From: Phycisphaerales bacterium
GTDB lineage: Bacteria; Planctomycetota; Phycisphaerae; Phycisphaerales; UBA1924
NCBI GenBank assembly: GCA_020831775.1
Contig: JAFIFZ010000040.1
Location: forward strand, 1 to 64,000
Reading direction: 5' to 3'
DNA length: 64,000 bases
Part shown: piece by piece, positions 8,292-17,089 of the stretch
Layout: every line of letters starts with the position of its first letter
How positions within the stretch are numbered: the first letter of the stretch is position 1
Notes under the pieces: generated by a model
The model's input: the letters and a program-made list of their open reading frames with translations, nothing else
What the model was told of the DNA's origin: nothing
Databases searched by the model: none
Program-made: the position numbers and the translations under genes

Positions 8292-8308
8292 GGCTTGACG
8301 GCCTCGCT

Positions 8309-8314
8309 TACGAT
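8309..8314 (+). promoter_or_regulatory. -10-like TACGAT, leaderless start of the SRAP gene
   Basis: TACGAT is followed by exactly 6 nt and then the ATG at 8321, which would place +1 at the start codon. No Shine-Dalgarno sequence precedes the gene. A TTGACG at 8295 is only 8 bp upstream and cannot be its -35. Confidence 0.4.
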
Positions 8315-8320
8315 GCGGGC

Positions 8321-9022
8321 ATGTGCGGCAGGTTCACTCGCCGGTACTCCTGGGCCCAGCTCCACAAGCTGATGAGCCTCTGCTTCCCGGACGCCGAGGT
8401 CAAAGCGACCGCAGCCGCCCCCGAGCTGCGCCACAGCTACAACGCCGCGCCGACGCAGGCGGCCCACGCGGTGCGGGCCGTCTGCGCCGAAGGCGACGCG
8501 ATGGCCGCCGAGGTCTTCTGCCCCGTCTGGGGCTTTGCGCCGGCCTGGATGCGCGAGAAGAAGGGACCGAAGCCGATCAACGCCCGCGCCGAGACCGTCG
8601 CGACCAACGGCCTCTTCCGCTCCGCCTTCGCCAAGGGCAGGTGCGTCGTGCCGCTGTCGTCGTTCTACGAGTGGAGCGGGCGCGCCGAAGGCGGCAAGAA
8701 GCAGCCGTGGCACATCCGCCGGGCCGACGAAGAGATCATCCTCGCCGCGGGCGTCTGGACGCAGGGCGACGAGCCCTCCTTCGCGATCATCACCACCCCG
8801 GCCAACGCCTTCATGGCCGAACTCCACGACCGCATGCCCGCGATCCTGGAGCCCGAATCGGTGAGGGCTTGGTGCGACCCTGAGACGCAGACGGAAGAAG
8901 CGAAAACCCTCCTCCGCCCCGCCCCCGACGGCGTCCTGACCGCCCACAAAGTCAGCCCCCGAGTCAACAGCGTCCACAACAACGACCCGAGCCTGATCGA
9001 GCCGCTGCAGGAGCTGTTCTGA
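8321..9022 (+). CDS. SRAP-domain protein (YedK/HMCES type)
   Basis: A 233-residue SOS-response-associated peptidase family protein. The family shields abasic sites in single-stranded DNA by a covalent thiazolidine link to the Cys left at the N-terminus after Met removal. All expected residues are visible: Cys2 (MCGRFT), the Asn in PINARAET, the Glu in SSFYEW and the His in ELHDRMPAIL. Its place just downstream of dnaE2 on the same strand fits a DNA-damage role, though its own -10-like hexamer suggests separate transcription. Family and chemistry are established knowledge. Confidence 0.95.
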   Translation: MCGRFTRRYSWAQLHKLMSLCFPDAEVKATAAAPELRHSYNAAPTQAAHAVRAVCAEGDAMAAEVFCPVWGFAPAWMREKKGPKPINARAETVATNGLFRSAFAKGRCVVPLSSFYEWSGRAEGGKKQPWHIRRADEEIILAAGVWTQGDEPSFAIITTPANAFMAELHDRMPAILEPESVRAWCDPETQTEEAKTLLRPAPDGVLTAHKVSPRVNSVHNNDPSLIEPLQELF

Positions 9023-9265
9023 AGCGCGCTCGCGAGGTCGGCTCGCCCCCGAGGCCGCCGCGGCCCTGGCGACCGGCACCGAGGACGCCCGTCCCGGCCC
9101 CGATGGTGCAACATATGTGCAACATTCTGAGCACACTTCGGCGCCTGACGGTGCAGAACTGCGCATCGTCGGCGAAGGACCGGCCCGAAAGCCAGATCGT
9201 CAGAAACCGCTTGATTCAAAGGGGTTTTGCGCCCCGGTGCGTCCCGATGCACGCCGGAGCAGCAA
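9023..9265. other. Intergenic segment with an 11-bp-spaced direct repeat
   Basis: No credible gene. GTGCAACAT occurs at 9106-9114 and again at 9117-9125, an 11-bp period. The stretch 9100-9250 is noticeably less GC-rich than its surroundings and abuts the 3' end of tRNA-Thr, a position often used by integrating elements. No integrase is present. Open frames here run into the tRNA and are not genes. Confidence 0.4.
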
Positions 9266-9338
9266 AGCCACCTGGGGGACTCGAACCCCCGACCTGAGCT
9301 TTACGAAAGCTCCGCTCTACCAACTGAGCTAAGGTGGC
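9266..9338 (-). tRNA. tRNA-Thr(CGU)
   Basis: A 73-nt cloverleaf on the minus strand. The acceptor GCCACCT pairs with AGGTGGC, the D stem is GCTC/GAGC, the anticodon stem GAGCT/AGCTC encloses loop TTCGTAA (anticodon CGT, reading ACG), and the T arm is GGGGG-TTCGAGT-CCCCC. The discriminator base is U and CCA is not encoded. Confidence 0.96.
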
Positions 9339-9373
9339 GACGGCCTCGGGGGCGGCCCCGTGGGCTGGGCGGA

Positions 9374-9402
9374 AGTATGTGCCGCTCGGGGCGGTCTGTC
9401 CA
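9374..9402 (-). promoter_or_regulatory. Promoter of tRNA-Thr
   Basis: On the minus strand TGGACA (9402-9397) and CATACT (9379-9374) are separated by exactly 17 bp, a good -35/-10 pair. Transcription would begin near 9367, about 29 nt before the mature tRNA 5' end. Confidence 0.6.
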
Positions 9403-9439
9403 CCGCTGTGAGGGCTGTTCGAGCGTGGAGGACCCCCCC

Positions 9440-10252
9440 TCAGACGCGTTCGACCGCCGTGCCGGGCGTCCAGGCCTCCCGCCCGTCGGGCAGGCGGACA
9501 CGGAGCCAGCCGTCGCGGCTCTCGATGATCCGAACCTCCACCCCGGGCGAGAGCGGGCGGTCGAAAGCGGGGGCGTACACCCCCTCGCCCGGCCCCAGCC
9601 TGGCGTCCGCGCCGGCGGGGGAGACGACCACGCCCTCCTCGGCGCTGTGCAGGATCGACCGCTCCACAAGCAGCAGCGTGATCGACAGCACCGCGACCCC
9701 GGCCGAAACACCCAGCATCACCGGCGGGGGCTTTCGCCAGATCACGCCGGAAGCCAGCGCGATCCAGAACAGCGCGTACCCACCGATGAACCCGGCCAGC
9801 AGCAGTTGCCTCGGGACCAGCCCTCGCCACGCGAGCAGGAGCGACCGGCCCCGTTCCCTCGCGTCCGGCCGCAGTTCGACACCGACCGACGCCCGGGCGA
9901 ACGCCAGCGACTCTCGCACGCGCGAGCTGCGGGGGGCCAGGCGGTCGGCCCGCTTGTACGCCAGCACCGCACGCCCGACATCGCCTGAGAGCATCGCCGA
10001 ATTGCCCAGGTTCAGGTGCAGCCGATGGTTGCGAACGCCCGAGGCCTCGATCGCCCGCTCGTAGAACGCCGCGGCTTCGGCGAATCGCGAACGCGCCCCG
10101 CGATCACCCTCGGCGTGCATCGCGGCGCCCTCTGCAAACGCGGCCTCGGCCCGCTCGATGTACGACACGGCGTCGGACATCGGGACCGCAAACGCGCCGG
10201 CGGAGAACGCCCAGCAGAGCACCGCCGCGATGAGCGTGAGTCTGGTGTTCAA
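9440..10252 (-). CDS. BatE-like TPR protein with SH3-type C-terminus
   Basis: Last gene of the Bat operon, 270 residues. A signal peptide (about 1-23, ending SAGAFAVP) is followed by TPR-like helices (SRFAEAAAFYERAIEASG; HLNLGNSAMLSGDVGRAVLAYKRAD), two membrane helices (about 140-190) and a C-terminal SH3-like beta domain (GVEVRIIESRDGWLRVRLPDG). The start is a TTG overlapping the batD stop (CTTTGA); the open frame continues upstream inside batD, but only this TTG gives a proper signal peptide. The arrangement matches BatE, thought to act in a periplasmic complex with BatA, BatB and BatD. Function is not proven in any planctomycete. Confidence 0.75.
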   Translation of the reverse strand: MNTRLTLIAAVLCWAFSAGAFAVPMSDAVSYIERAEAAFAEGAAMHAEGDRGARSRFAEAAAFYERAIEASGVRNHRLHLNLGNSAMLSGDVGRAVLAYKRADRLAPRSSRVRESLAFARASVGVELRPDARERGRSLLLAWRGLVPRQLLLAGFIGGYALFWIALASGVIWRKPPPVMLGVSAGVAVLSITLLLVERSILHSAEEGVVVSPAGADARLGPGEGVYAPAFDRPLSPGVEVRIIESRDGWLRVRLPDGREAWTPGTAVERV

Positions 10253-12075
10253 AGCTCGCCTCCCCGCCGCGAGGTCAGCGTGTCGATGCTCCGCAGCAGT
10301 TCTTCGGCTTGTTTGGGGCTCGGCGGCTCGGCGTCCGTCGCCGGGGCGCTGCCCGTGTACCGCTGGGCCTCGCACGCAGCGAGCATGCCCCCGACCTCCG
10401 CTCCCAGCGATCGGCCCTCTGCGCCGGGGATCGCCCCGGCGATCAGCCGCCTGCAGTCGCTCTCGGTTACCGACGCGGGCTCGACCCCGAATCGCATGCC
10501 GACAAAGACACGGATCGCCTCGGCGACGCCCTCCGCCCCGGCTCTTCGTTTCATGGAGGCCCGCGCACGCCCCAGCGCCGTCGCCCGCCTGCGCACCGCC
10601 TCGCGAGAGGGCGAGCGGCTGTAGCGTGCTGCGGCCGCGCCCACGAGCAGCAGCGGGGGACCCCCGATCACCAGCAGCCACGCGAGGGCGGGCAGACGCT
10701 CCAGCGGATCCGGCGATTCGTTCACCAGCAATTCCGGGCCCGTGAAGTTCGCGCGGACGCCCCCTTCGCTGTCGATCAGCGGCGAGCGATCCGCGTCCGC
10801 CAGCGACACGCCCACCCCGTCGCGAGCCGTGACCTCGCGCACACGACGCACGCGGAGCGGGATCGCCTCGGCCTCTGCGACTCGGTACTCGCCAGCGCGC
10901 GGATCGAAATACGCGAGCCGCACGCCCGGGATCTCGGTAACGCGTTCATCCCTCGGACGCAGCGCGATCGCGTAGGTCCGCGAGCGGGGCGTCGCCGAAT
11001 CGAGCGCCCAGCCGTTCTCGGGGACCTTGAAGCCCGATGTGAACCGTTCGTCGATCGTCAGATCTGGCGGCGTGATCCGCGAAGCGGGCTCGCCAGCCTC
11101 GATTGTCAGGCGCAGGCGCACGGGCTCGCCGGCGCCCACCGAGTCGCGATCGGCCGCCGCAGAAACGCTCACCTCGCCCACGAGCCCGTAGAACGAGTCC
11201 GGCCTGTCGCGTTCGGGCAGGGGCAGCACTTCGAGTTCAACCGCGTCGGCCGCGCTCGACAGAGGCGTCCGCCCCGCCCCGATCTCCTGGCTTCTGAAGC
11301 GAACCGTGAGCGGGCCGAGGCGGTGACGCCCCGGCTCGTCGGCGACCAGCAGCCGCTCGACATCCAGCACGAACGCGGACTCGCCGCCGGGCGATTCGAT
11401 GCGACGGAGGGCCGCGAACCCGGGGCCGTCGAAGAGTTCCAGCCTGTGCGTGCGTTCGGCGTCGCGGAGCCAGCGATCGTCCTCGGGCGTCAGAAGCCGC
11501 AGGCCCTCGGGGGCGAGGTCGCCAGAAAACCGCGGGCGTTCGGGCGACATCGCGAGTGTCCAGCGCACCAGCAGCCGCACGGGCTCGCCAGCGAACACCC
11601 CCGTCCGTTCGGGCAGGATCTCCAGCCAAAACCCCTCGGGCGTCACCGGCTCGACCACATCGAGCGTTGTCGGCGGGACGCTCAGGGATCGCCCGGAGAC
11701 CTCGATCGTCGTCTCGGGAATCCTGAACCTTCCCGCCCGCTCTCCGGCGATCGTGTAAACAAACGAAACGCTTGGGAGCTGGCGCTCCACCCGGCGCCCG
11801 TGCACGATGTCGGAGACCCCGAAGCTGATCCGTCGGTCGCTGTCGAGCAACTGAAGACCCCGCGGCAGGCTCAGGCGGTGCTGCGGGGCATCGCTCGTCC
11901 CGACGATCTGGACAACAAGCTCGACCGGTTCGCCCACCTGCGCCGTCGCCTCCGACGCCCCGCGTTCGCCAAGCGAGACGCGCACGCTCGGCGGAACCTG
12001 CGCCATCGCGACGCCCGCCGGCGTGAGGAAGGCGAAGACAAGGCAGAGCAAACTCGGGAAGGATCGCAAAGTCAC
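10249..12075 (-). CDS. batD: BatD-like membrane protein
   Basis: A 608-residue protein with signal peptide (about 1-25, ending GVAMAQ) and repeated immunoglobulin-like beta domains typical of BatD (VSLGERGASEATAQVGEPVELVVQ is one such start, cited in part). A membrane helix lies near residues 465-485 (LAWLLVIGGPPLLLVGAAAA), followed by a cytoplasmic tail. BatD proteins belong to the Bacteroides aerotolerance family and sit with von Willebrand-domain partners in the membrane. The start overlaps the upstream stop by 4 nt and the stop overlaps the TTG of the next gene. Confidence 0.85.
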   Translation of the reverse strand: MTLRSFPSLLCLVFAFLTPAGVAMAQVPPSVRVSLGERGASEATAQVGEPVELVVQIVGTSDAPQHRLSLPRGLQLLDSDRRISFGVSDIVHGRRVERQLPSVSFVYTIAGERAGRFRIPETTIEVSGRSLSVPPTTLDVVEPVTPEGFWLEILPERTGVFAGEPVRLLVRWTLAMSPERPRFSGDLAPEGLRLLTPEDDRWLRDAERTHRLELFDGPGFAALRRIESPGGESAFVLDVERLLVADEPGRHRLGPLTVRFRSQEIGAGRTPLSSAADAVELEVLPLPERDRPDSFYGLVGEVSVSAAADRDSVGAGEPVRLRLTIEAGEPASRITPPDLTIDERFTSGFKVPENGWALDSATPRSRTYAIALRPRDERVTEIPGVRLAYFDPRAGEYRVAEAEAIPLRVRRVREVTARDGVGVSLADADRSPLIDSEGGVRANFTGPELLVNESPDPLERLPALAWLLVIGGPPLLLVGAAAARYSRSPSREAVRRRATALGRARASMKRRAGAEGVAEAIRVFVGMRFGVEPASVTESDCRRLIAGAIPGAEGRSLGAEVGGMLAACEAQRYTGSAPATDAEPPSPKQAEELLRSIDTLTSRRGGEL

Positions 12076-13943
12076 CAGTCACGCTCCGCCTGCGCCGGCC
12101 GCCCCAGCAGCGATCGCCGCTGGTACTCGCGGATGAGGTTCCGGTCGTGGCGTTCCTGTTCGAGGATCGCGTCGGTCACCGGGTCACGGCGCGGCGCATC
12201 AGAGGCGACCTCGCCCGCGTCGCGCATCCGTTCGGCGAGCTCTTGCATCGCTTCGAGCAGGCGCTCGTCCGGCCGCCGCTCGTCGGTCTCGCCCGACGGG
12301 TCGCTCGCGGCGAGCATCTGCTCTTCAGCCTCGGTCGGCGGCTCGGGCGTCTGTTCCGCCTGTCTCTGCAGTTCTCTGAGTTCGCGAGCGATCTCTTCCA
12401 TCTCCTCCGGGTCGCCGACAACGAACCCCGAGTCCATCGCACGCTCCATCGCGTCCTGTATCCGTTCCATCAGCTCCCGCGCACGCTCGACAAACTCCTG
12501 CGGATCGATGTCGGGCAGACCGCCCGGCTCTGTCTCTTCCTCTGTCGGCGCGGCGTCGGCAGGCTCGCCCGTCTCCGGCGTGGGCGTCTCCTGCAATGAC
12601 GGGTCGGGGCGCATCTCTTCTGAAGGGTCAGGCCGCGTCTCGGGGCCGAACTCGGGGTCAAACTCGGGCGGCGATTCGGGCCCCGCTCCGGTTTCCGGCT
12701 CAGGCCGGGGTTCAGACGCCTCGCCCGGCCGGGGCGATCGATCCTCAGCCGCTTCACCGCCCGGACCGGACGGCGGCTGTTCCCACGGCTGCGGCTCAAA
12801 CGCCGAATCCGCGCCGCCCTCGGTCTGGCGTTGGCCCGACTCGGGCTTGGGGGGCGGCCCGGGCGGGAGCTCAGACGGCCCCTGCTGCGGACGACCGGTG
12901 CGGTCCTGCTCAGCACCCGGCTCAACGGGCTGGGGTTGCCCCGGAGCGCCTTCGGGAGGGCCGGATTCGGGCGTGCCCTGAGGCGATCCTTGCGGCTGGT
13001 CCATCGGCCCGGCGGGCGCTGCGCCGGGAGCCGCTTCGCCATCGGCCGCGCTCTCGGGCGGCCCCTGCTGAGGCGCTCCCTCGGGCGGGGTTTGAGGCTC
13101 ATCCTCGCCCCTCTGGGCCTGGCCGGTCGGATCGGGTTGACCCGGCGCCGGCTGGCCTTCCTGCTGAACGCCTTCTTGCTCCGCGCCCTCGGCGCCGGGC
13201 TCGGGCGTCTCCGGCGATTCGGGCTCGGGCTGCTCATCTGCCTGCTCGTCGGGCTGTGTTTCGGCCTCAGGCTCGGGCAGATCGATGCGGTCGTCGAGGG
13301 GTTCCTCCTCGGGCTCTTGGGGCTGTCGCTCTTCTCGAGAGCGGTGCTGCTCCTCGATGCGTCGCGCCTGCTCCTCGGCCGCGAGTTCGTTCAGCTCACG
13401 ACGCAGCTCGAGCTGTTCGGCCACCAACCCCTCGGCGCGCCGGACGATCTCGATGTTCTTCAGCGTCCGCTCGTCGGGCGACATCCGGTACGACCCTCTG
13501 AACGCGCGGGCGCTGTCGCGCAAGAGCCGCATCGCTTCTTCGGGGCTGTCCTTGACCGTTTCGCGAGACCGCTCAAAGAGCACGACGCCGAGGTTGTACC
13601 TCGCCTTCGCCCGGAGCTCGTCGGACGCGCCCGCCCGATCGGCGTCGCGGAAGAGGTCGGCCGCGAGCGTCCGATCGCCACGCTCGAGCACCGCGATCCC
13701 CCGGTTGTAGATCGCCTGGGCGTTGGAGGGGTCGAGTTCGGAGGCCTGCTGGAACGCGACGGACGCCTCCTCTGGCAGGCCCTGCTTGAGCATCAGCTCG
13801 CCGCGGTGCATCAACTCGCCCGTCCGCTGCGCCGTCGCCTGGCCGGCGCACAGCACCAGCATCGCCGCGACGCCGATGCGCCGGCACGCCCCGGTCCGCA
13901 CGCCGGCGAACACCGAGCCAGAACTAGTTGCGTCGCGTCGCAC
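12072..13943 (-). CDS. TPR protein with very long Pro/Glu/Gln-rich region (BatC-like)
   Basis: A 623-residue protein with signal sequence (about 18-38) and at least three TPR-like helices (about 40-160: GELMLKQGLPEEASVAFQQASELDPSNAQAIYNRG, cited in part). A coiled-coil-prone stretch (about 165-200) follows, then about 270 residues of low-complexity Pro/Glu/Gln/Gly (about 215-480), then a helical C-terminus with EMEEIARELRELQRQAEQ. BatC of other bacteria has the TPR part only. The first codons overlap the end of batB by 20 nt. The low-complexity part may be a flexible periplasmic tether. Its boundaries are by eye. Confidence 0.75.
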   Translation of the reverse strand: MRRDATSSGSVFAGVRTGACRRIGVAAMLVLCAGQATAQRTGELMHRGELMLKQGLPEEASVAFQQASELDPSNAQAIYNRGIAVLERGDRTLAADLFRDADRAGASDELRAKARYNLGVVLFERSRETVKDSPEEAMRLLRDSARAFRGSYRMSPDERTLKNIEIVRRAEGLVAEQLELRRELNELAAEEQARRIEEQHRSREERQPQEPEEEPLDDRIDLPEPEAETQPDEQADEQPEPESPETPEPGAEGAEQEGVQQEGQPAPGQPDPTGQAQRGEDEPQTPPEGAPQQGPPESAADGEAAPGAAPAGPMDQPQGSPQGTPESGPPEGAPGQPQPVEPGAEQDRTGRPQQGPSELPPGPPPKPESGQRQTEGGADSAFEPQPWEQPPSGPGGEAAEDRSPRPGEASEPRPEPETGAGPESPPEFDPEFGPETRPDPSEEMRPDPSLQETPTPETGEPADAAPTEEETEPGGLPDIDPQEFVERARELMERIQDAMERAMDSGFVVGDPEEMEEIARELRELQRQAEQTPEPPTEAEEQMLAASDPSGETDERRPDERLLEAMQELAERMRDAGEVASDAPRRDPVTDAILEQERHDRNLIREYQRRSLLGRPAQAERDW

Positions 13944-14955
13944 CGATCAATCCTTCCAGCACCAGCAGCAGCAGGGCGGCGCCCACAAACCACTGGAACT
14001 TCTCTTCGTACTCTACGACCGTCAGATCGTCCGTCTCCGTCCCCCGCGCCCTCGTCACGATGTCGTTGTAGACCGAAGCGAGGTTCATCCGGTCGGTCGC
14101 GACATGGAAGTACGCGCCCCCGGGCGTCGCCCGGGCGATCCGCTCCATCGTCTCCCGCTCCAGGCGTGTGCGCACGGTCTCGCCCCGGAAGGTCAGCGGG
14201 CGCTCGAAGCCCGGCTCGCCGACCGGGATCGTCGCGCCCGCGGGGTCGCCCACGCCGATCGCGATGATGCGCACGCCCGCCTCGGCCGCCTCCTGCGCCG
14301 CCTCTTCGACGAACGAGTCTTGATCCTCGCCGTCGCTGATCAGGATGATGTCGCGGTACCGCCCCTCGGTGTTGTCGAACACTTCAGAGAGCGTCCGCCG
14401 GATCGCGTCGCCGATCTTCGTCCCGCCGACCGGCGCGATCTCCGGCGCCAGCCCCTCGACCTCGATATCCACAAAGCCGTAGTCCAGCGTCAGGGGAGAG
14501 AGCACCACGGGCACGCCCGCGAACGCGACCAGCCCGATCCGGTCACCCCGCGCCTCGCGGAGCACGCCGCTGATCTGCTCCTTCGCCCACTCCAGGCGGC
14601 TGGGCAGAAGGTCTCTCGCCTGCATGCTGCGCGAGACATCCACGAGGAAAACCACATCGCGCCCTGTACGCGTGATCGTCCGCTCGTGCTCGTTCCACTG
14701 CGGGCGGGCCAACGCGACGATGACGCACGCCATCGCCCCCAGCACGAGCACGCCCTTGACGACCGCCCTCGACGCCCCGCCTCCCGCGCTGATCCTCGCC
14801 TGCATCGACTTGTCCGCCAGGCGACGCAGCCGAAGCGAACGGACCACCAGCGCGCTGGCGAGGATCGCCGCGACCACCGGCAGCAGCCACAACGCCGCCA
14901 GCCACTGCGGCGAAGCGAAGCGTGCGCCCTCGAACATGCCGTCGAGTCCGATCAA
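13924..14955 (-). CDS. batB: BatB-like von Willebrand factor A protein
   Basis: A 343-residue membrane protein. Two N-terminal helices (about 18-38 and 67-84) are followed by a VWA domain with a complete MIDAS start, D106-V-S-R-S110, the mid-domain Thr in PVGGTKIGDAI and the Asp in ILISDGEDQD. A C-terminal helix (about 318-338) ends the protein. VWA domains bind partners through a divalent metal. It follows batA with a 4-nt overlap, the usual paired arrangement. Confidence 0.9.
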   Translation of the reverse strand: MIGLDGMFEGARFASPQWLAALWLLPVVAAILASALVVRSLRLRRLADKSMQARISAGGGASRAVVKGVLVLGAMACVIVALARPQWNEHERTITRTGRDVVFLVDVSRSMQARDLLPSRLEWAKEQISGVLREARGDRIGLVAFAGVPVVLSPLTLDYGFVDIEVEGLAPEIAPVGGTKIGDAIRRTLSEVFDNTEGRYRDIILISDGEDQDSFVEEAAQEAAEAGVRIIAIGVGDPAGATIPVGEPGFERPLTFRGETVRTRLERETMERIARATPGGAYFHVATDRMNLASVYNDIVTRARGTETDDLTVVEYEEKFQWFVGAALLLLVLEGLIGATRRN

Positions 14956-16034
14956 GGCAGCCTCCGGAGCAGCGTCCAGCCGATCGCGAGTTCAGCCGAG
15001 AGAAGCATCAGCGCCAGGTACGCCCATCGCTGGAAGCGCTCCTCGTACGCGCCGATCTCGCCCGTGTCGATGTCGGTCCGCTCCAGCGTGTCCAGCTCGC
15101 GGTAGATCTGGCGCAGCGTCTGGGCGTCCTGGGCGTTCCAATACCGCCCGCCCGAGAGCTCCGCCATCGCCCGGAGCTGGGCCTCGTCGATGTAGTCGCT
15201 GATGCGGATCCGAACGCCAGGCCGGTCGCCCGGGATCGTCACCCACCCGCCCGAGCCGCCCACGCCAACGGTGTACAGCTTGATCCCGCGGTCGGCCGAC
15301 ATCTGCGCCGCTTCCATCGGCAGCAGGCGTCCGCGGTTCTGCTCGCCGTCGGTCAGCAGCACGACCACCTTGCTGCGGATCACAAACTCCGGGGGCAGGC
15401 CCGCCTCGCCCCGCAAACGGTTGATGCGGTCGATGTCCTGCTCGGCCCGTTCGAGCTTGGCGACCGCCAGCGCCAACGCGTCGCCGATCGCGGTGCCGCC
15501 CAAAGGCTCGCGGGGCGGCGCCGGCTCGGTCCGCTGCGCCGCCTCGACCACCGCCTCGTGCGAGCGGCTCAGGGGCGCCGTCATCTCCGCAAACCCCGCG
15601 AACGAAAGCACACCCACCATGTCGCCCCTGCGCCCGACGATACCGGTGTCGTCGCCGAGCACAAAGTCGCCCAGCACATCCTTCACGACATCGAACCTCG
15701 TCGTGCGCCGCCCGCCGAAGTGCATCGGCGCCGTCATGCTCGCAGAACGGTCGATCACCAGCATGACCGCGATGCCCTCGGTCGAGAGCCGCGTCACGCC
15801 CAGGTCTTCGCGGGGGCGGGCCAGCGCCACGATCAGACACGCCGCGGCCCCGAGCCGCAGCGCCATCGGCAGCCAGCGGAGCCTCGTCCGCAGCCCCGGA
15901 CGCACCGTGCCCAAGAGGTCCAGCGACGAAAAGACCACAGCCGCGCGTCGCCGACGCGCAAGCGACCAGAGCACCGCGACCGGCAGGAGCGCCAGCAGCC
16001 ACAGCACACCGGGCTCAGCCATGTGCTCGATCAC
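14952..16034 (-). CDS. batA: BatA-like von Willebrand factor A protein
   Basis: A 360-residue membrane protein with helices near 9-25 and 57-73, a VWA domain (MIDAS D95-R-S97-A-S99, Thr in LGGTAIGDAL, Asp in VVLLTDGEQNRG) and a C-terminal helix (about 335-355). Its organisation mirrors the next gene, batB, consistent with an old duplication and a BatA-BatB pair in the membrane. It overlaps its neighbours by 4 nt on each side. Confidence 0.9.
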   Translation of the reverse strand: MIEHMAEPGVLWLLALLPVAVLWSLARRRRAAVVFSSLDLLGTVRPGLRTRLRWLPMALRLGAAACLIVALARPREDLGVTRLSTEGIAVMLVIDRSASMTAPMHFGGRRTTRFDVVKDVLGDFVLGDDTGIVGRRGDMVGVLSFAGFAEMTAPLSRSHEAVVEAAQRTEPAPPREPLGGTAIGDALALAVAKLERAEQDIDRINRLRGEAGLPPEFVIRSKVVVLLTDGEQNRGRLLPMEAAQMSADRGIKLYTVGVGGSGGWVTIPGDRPGVRIRISDYIDEAQLRAMAELSGGRYWNAQDAQTLRQIYRELDTLERTDIDTGEIGAYEERFQRWAYLALMLLSAELAIGWTLLRRLP

Positions 16035-17089
16035 GCCTTGACCTCCCCGCCAGGCCCCGCACCGCTCTGCATCTCCATCACAACCATGTCCGACGCGGCC
16101 TTGATCCGCCCGAGCACCGCTTCCAGATCGTCGAGCATCGCGAGCGTGCGCTCGCGCGTCGCCTTCTCGCCCGCGTAGCGAACGCGGTCGATCTCGCGCA
16201 GCAAATCGGCCAGCCGGTCCCGGTCCCGCGCCGTAAGCCCGAACCAGCCCGATGAGCGTTTGACCATTTCTTCGTGCTCAAGCTGCTCGGCGCCGGGTTC
16301 GAGCCGCTCGCTCACGCAGCGGGCGAACAGATCGCTCGCCTCGTCCCAGAGACCGGGCAGGTTGTCGCTCTCGCTCGCCCTTCGGCGCATCCGGTCGATG
16401 CGCGAGGGCAGGCGGTCCAGCACGCTCCGCGTCGTCCGACGCGTCAGCAGCACCATCGCCAGGATCGCTCCCGCCAGCAGCACCAAAATCCCCGCCAAGG
16501 CGTACGCCATCGTCCGCACCCACGGGAAGGGCGGCGGCGCTTCCCACGCCGACAAGCCCCGGGCCTCGCCGACCTCAAGCTCCGCCCGCTCGCCCCCGTC
16601 GTCGAGCACAGAGACAACGCGGTACGGGACCGAAGCGATCGAGAGCGTTTCTTCCGACCCATCGGGACCGCGCAGCACGAACGAAAGCGGGGGGGTCGCG
16701 TGCTCGCCCGGCAGCGGCGGCTCAAGCGTCAGCGTGCGCTCGATCACGATCCACGCCCCGTCGTCGCCCTCATCGAGCCTCGGAGAACTGCGAGCCGCCC
16801 CGATCGCCTCCAGCCCCGCGTCGCGCCACAGCCTCGCCCAGCCGTCCTCCTCGCCCCGCGGTTGGATCTCCAACGCCGCGGGCTCCAGCAGCACCCAACC
16901 GGGCCGGACACGCGAGACGACCCGAACCTCCAGATCGTCGGCCAGGGTGAGTTCGGCCGGGTGCAGGCTCTTGAAGATCTCCGCATCGCCGGAAACAACG
17001 CGAGATGACGATGGCCCCGCGCCGCTCGGTGCGCCCGCCGCAACAGCGGCCAGCCCCGCCATCAAGATCGCGGCCAGCAACAACCTCAT
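16031..17089 (-). CDS. Bat-operon membrane protein with BatD-like extracellular domain
   Basis: A 352-residue protein with signal peptide (MRLLLAAILMAGLAAVAAGA), an extracellular beta domain of about 140 residues, one membrane helix (about 173-197, MAYALAGILVLLAGAILAM) and a cytoplasmic helical tail. It occupies the slot between DUF58 and batA where many Bat operons carry a DUF4381-type or BatD-like gene. The ATG at 17089 overlaps the stop of the DUF58 gene (ATGA) and gives the signal peptide; the frame is open further upstream but inside that gene. The exact family is uncertain. Confidence 0.7.
   Translation of the reverse strand: MRLLLAAILMAGLAAVAAGAPSGAGPSSSRVVSGDAEIFKSLHPAELTLADDLEVRVVSRVRPGWVLLEPAALEIQPRGEEDGWARLWRDAGLEAIGAARSSPRLDEGDDGAWIVIERTLTLEPPLPGEHATPPLSFVLRGPDGSEETLSIASVPYRVVSVLDDGGERAELEVGEARGLSAWEAPPPFPWVRTMAYALAGILVLLAGAILAMVLLTRRTTRSVLDRLPSRIDRMRRRASESDNLPGLWDEASDLFARCVSERLEPGAEQLEHEEMVKRSSGWFGLTARDRDRLADLLREIDRVRYAGEKATRERTLAMLDDLEAVLGRIKAASDMVVMEMQSGAGPGGEVKA

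Noticed and set aside
8295-8300. TTGACG as a -35 for the SRAP gene
   Set aside because: Only 8 bp before the -10-like hexamer; spacing is impossible for sigma70-type recognition.
9103-9332. Short plus-strand open frames running into tRNA-Thr
   Set aside because: Their ends encode the antisense of the tRNA; no coding signature.
12470-13300. Low-complexity stretch as a possible frameshifted or repeat region
   Set aside because: The frame is continuous between a good TPR start and a helical end; the bias is in the protein (Pro/Glu/Gln), not a DNA repeat array.
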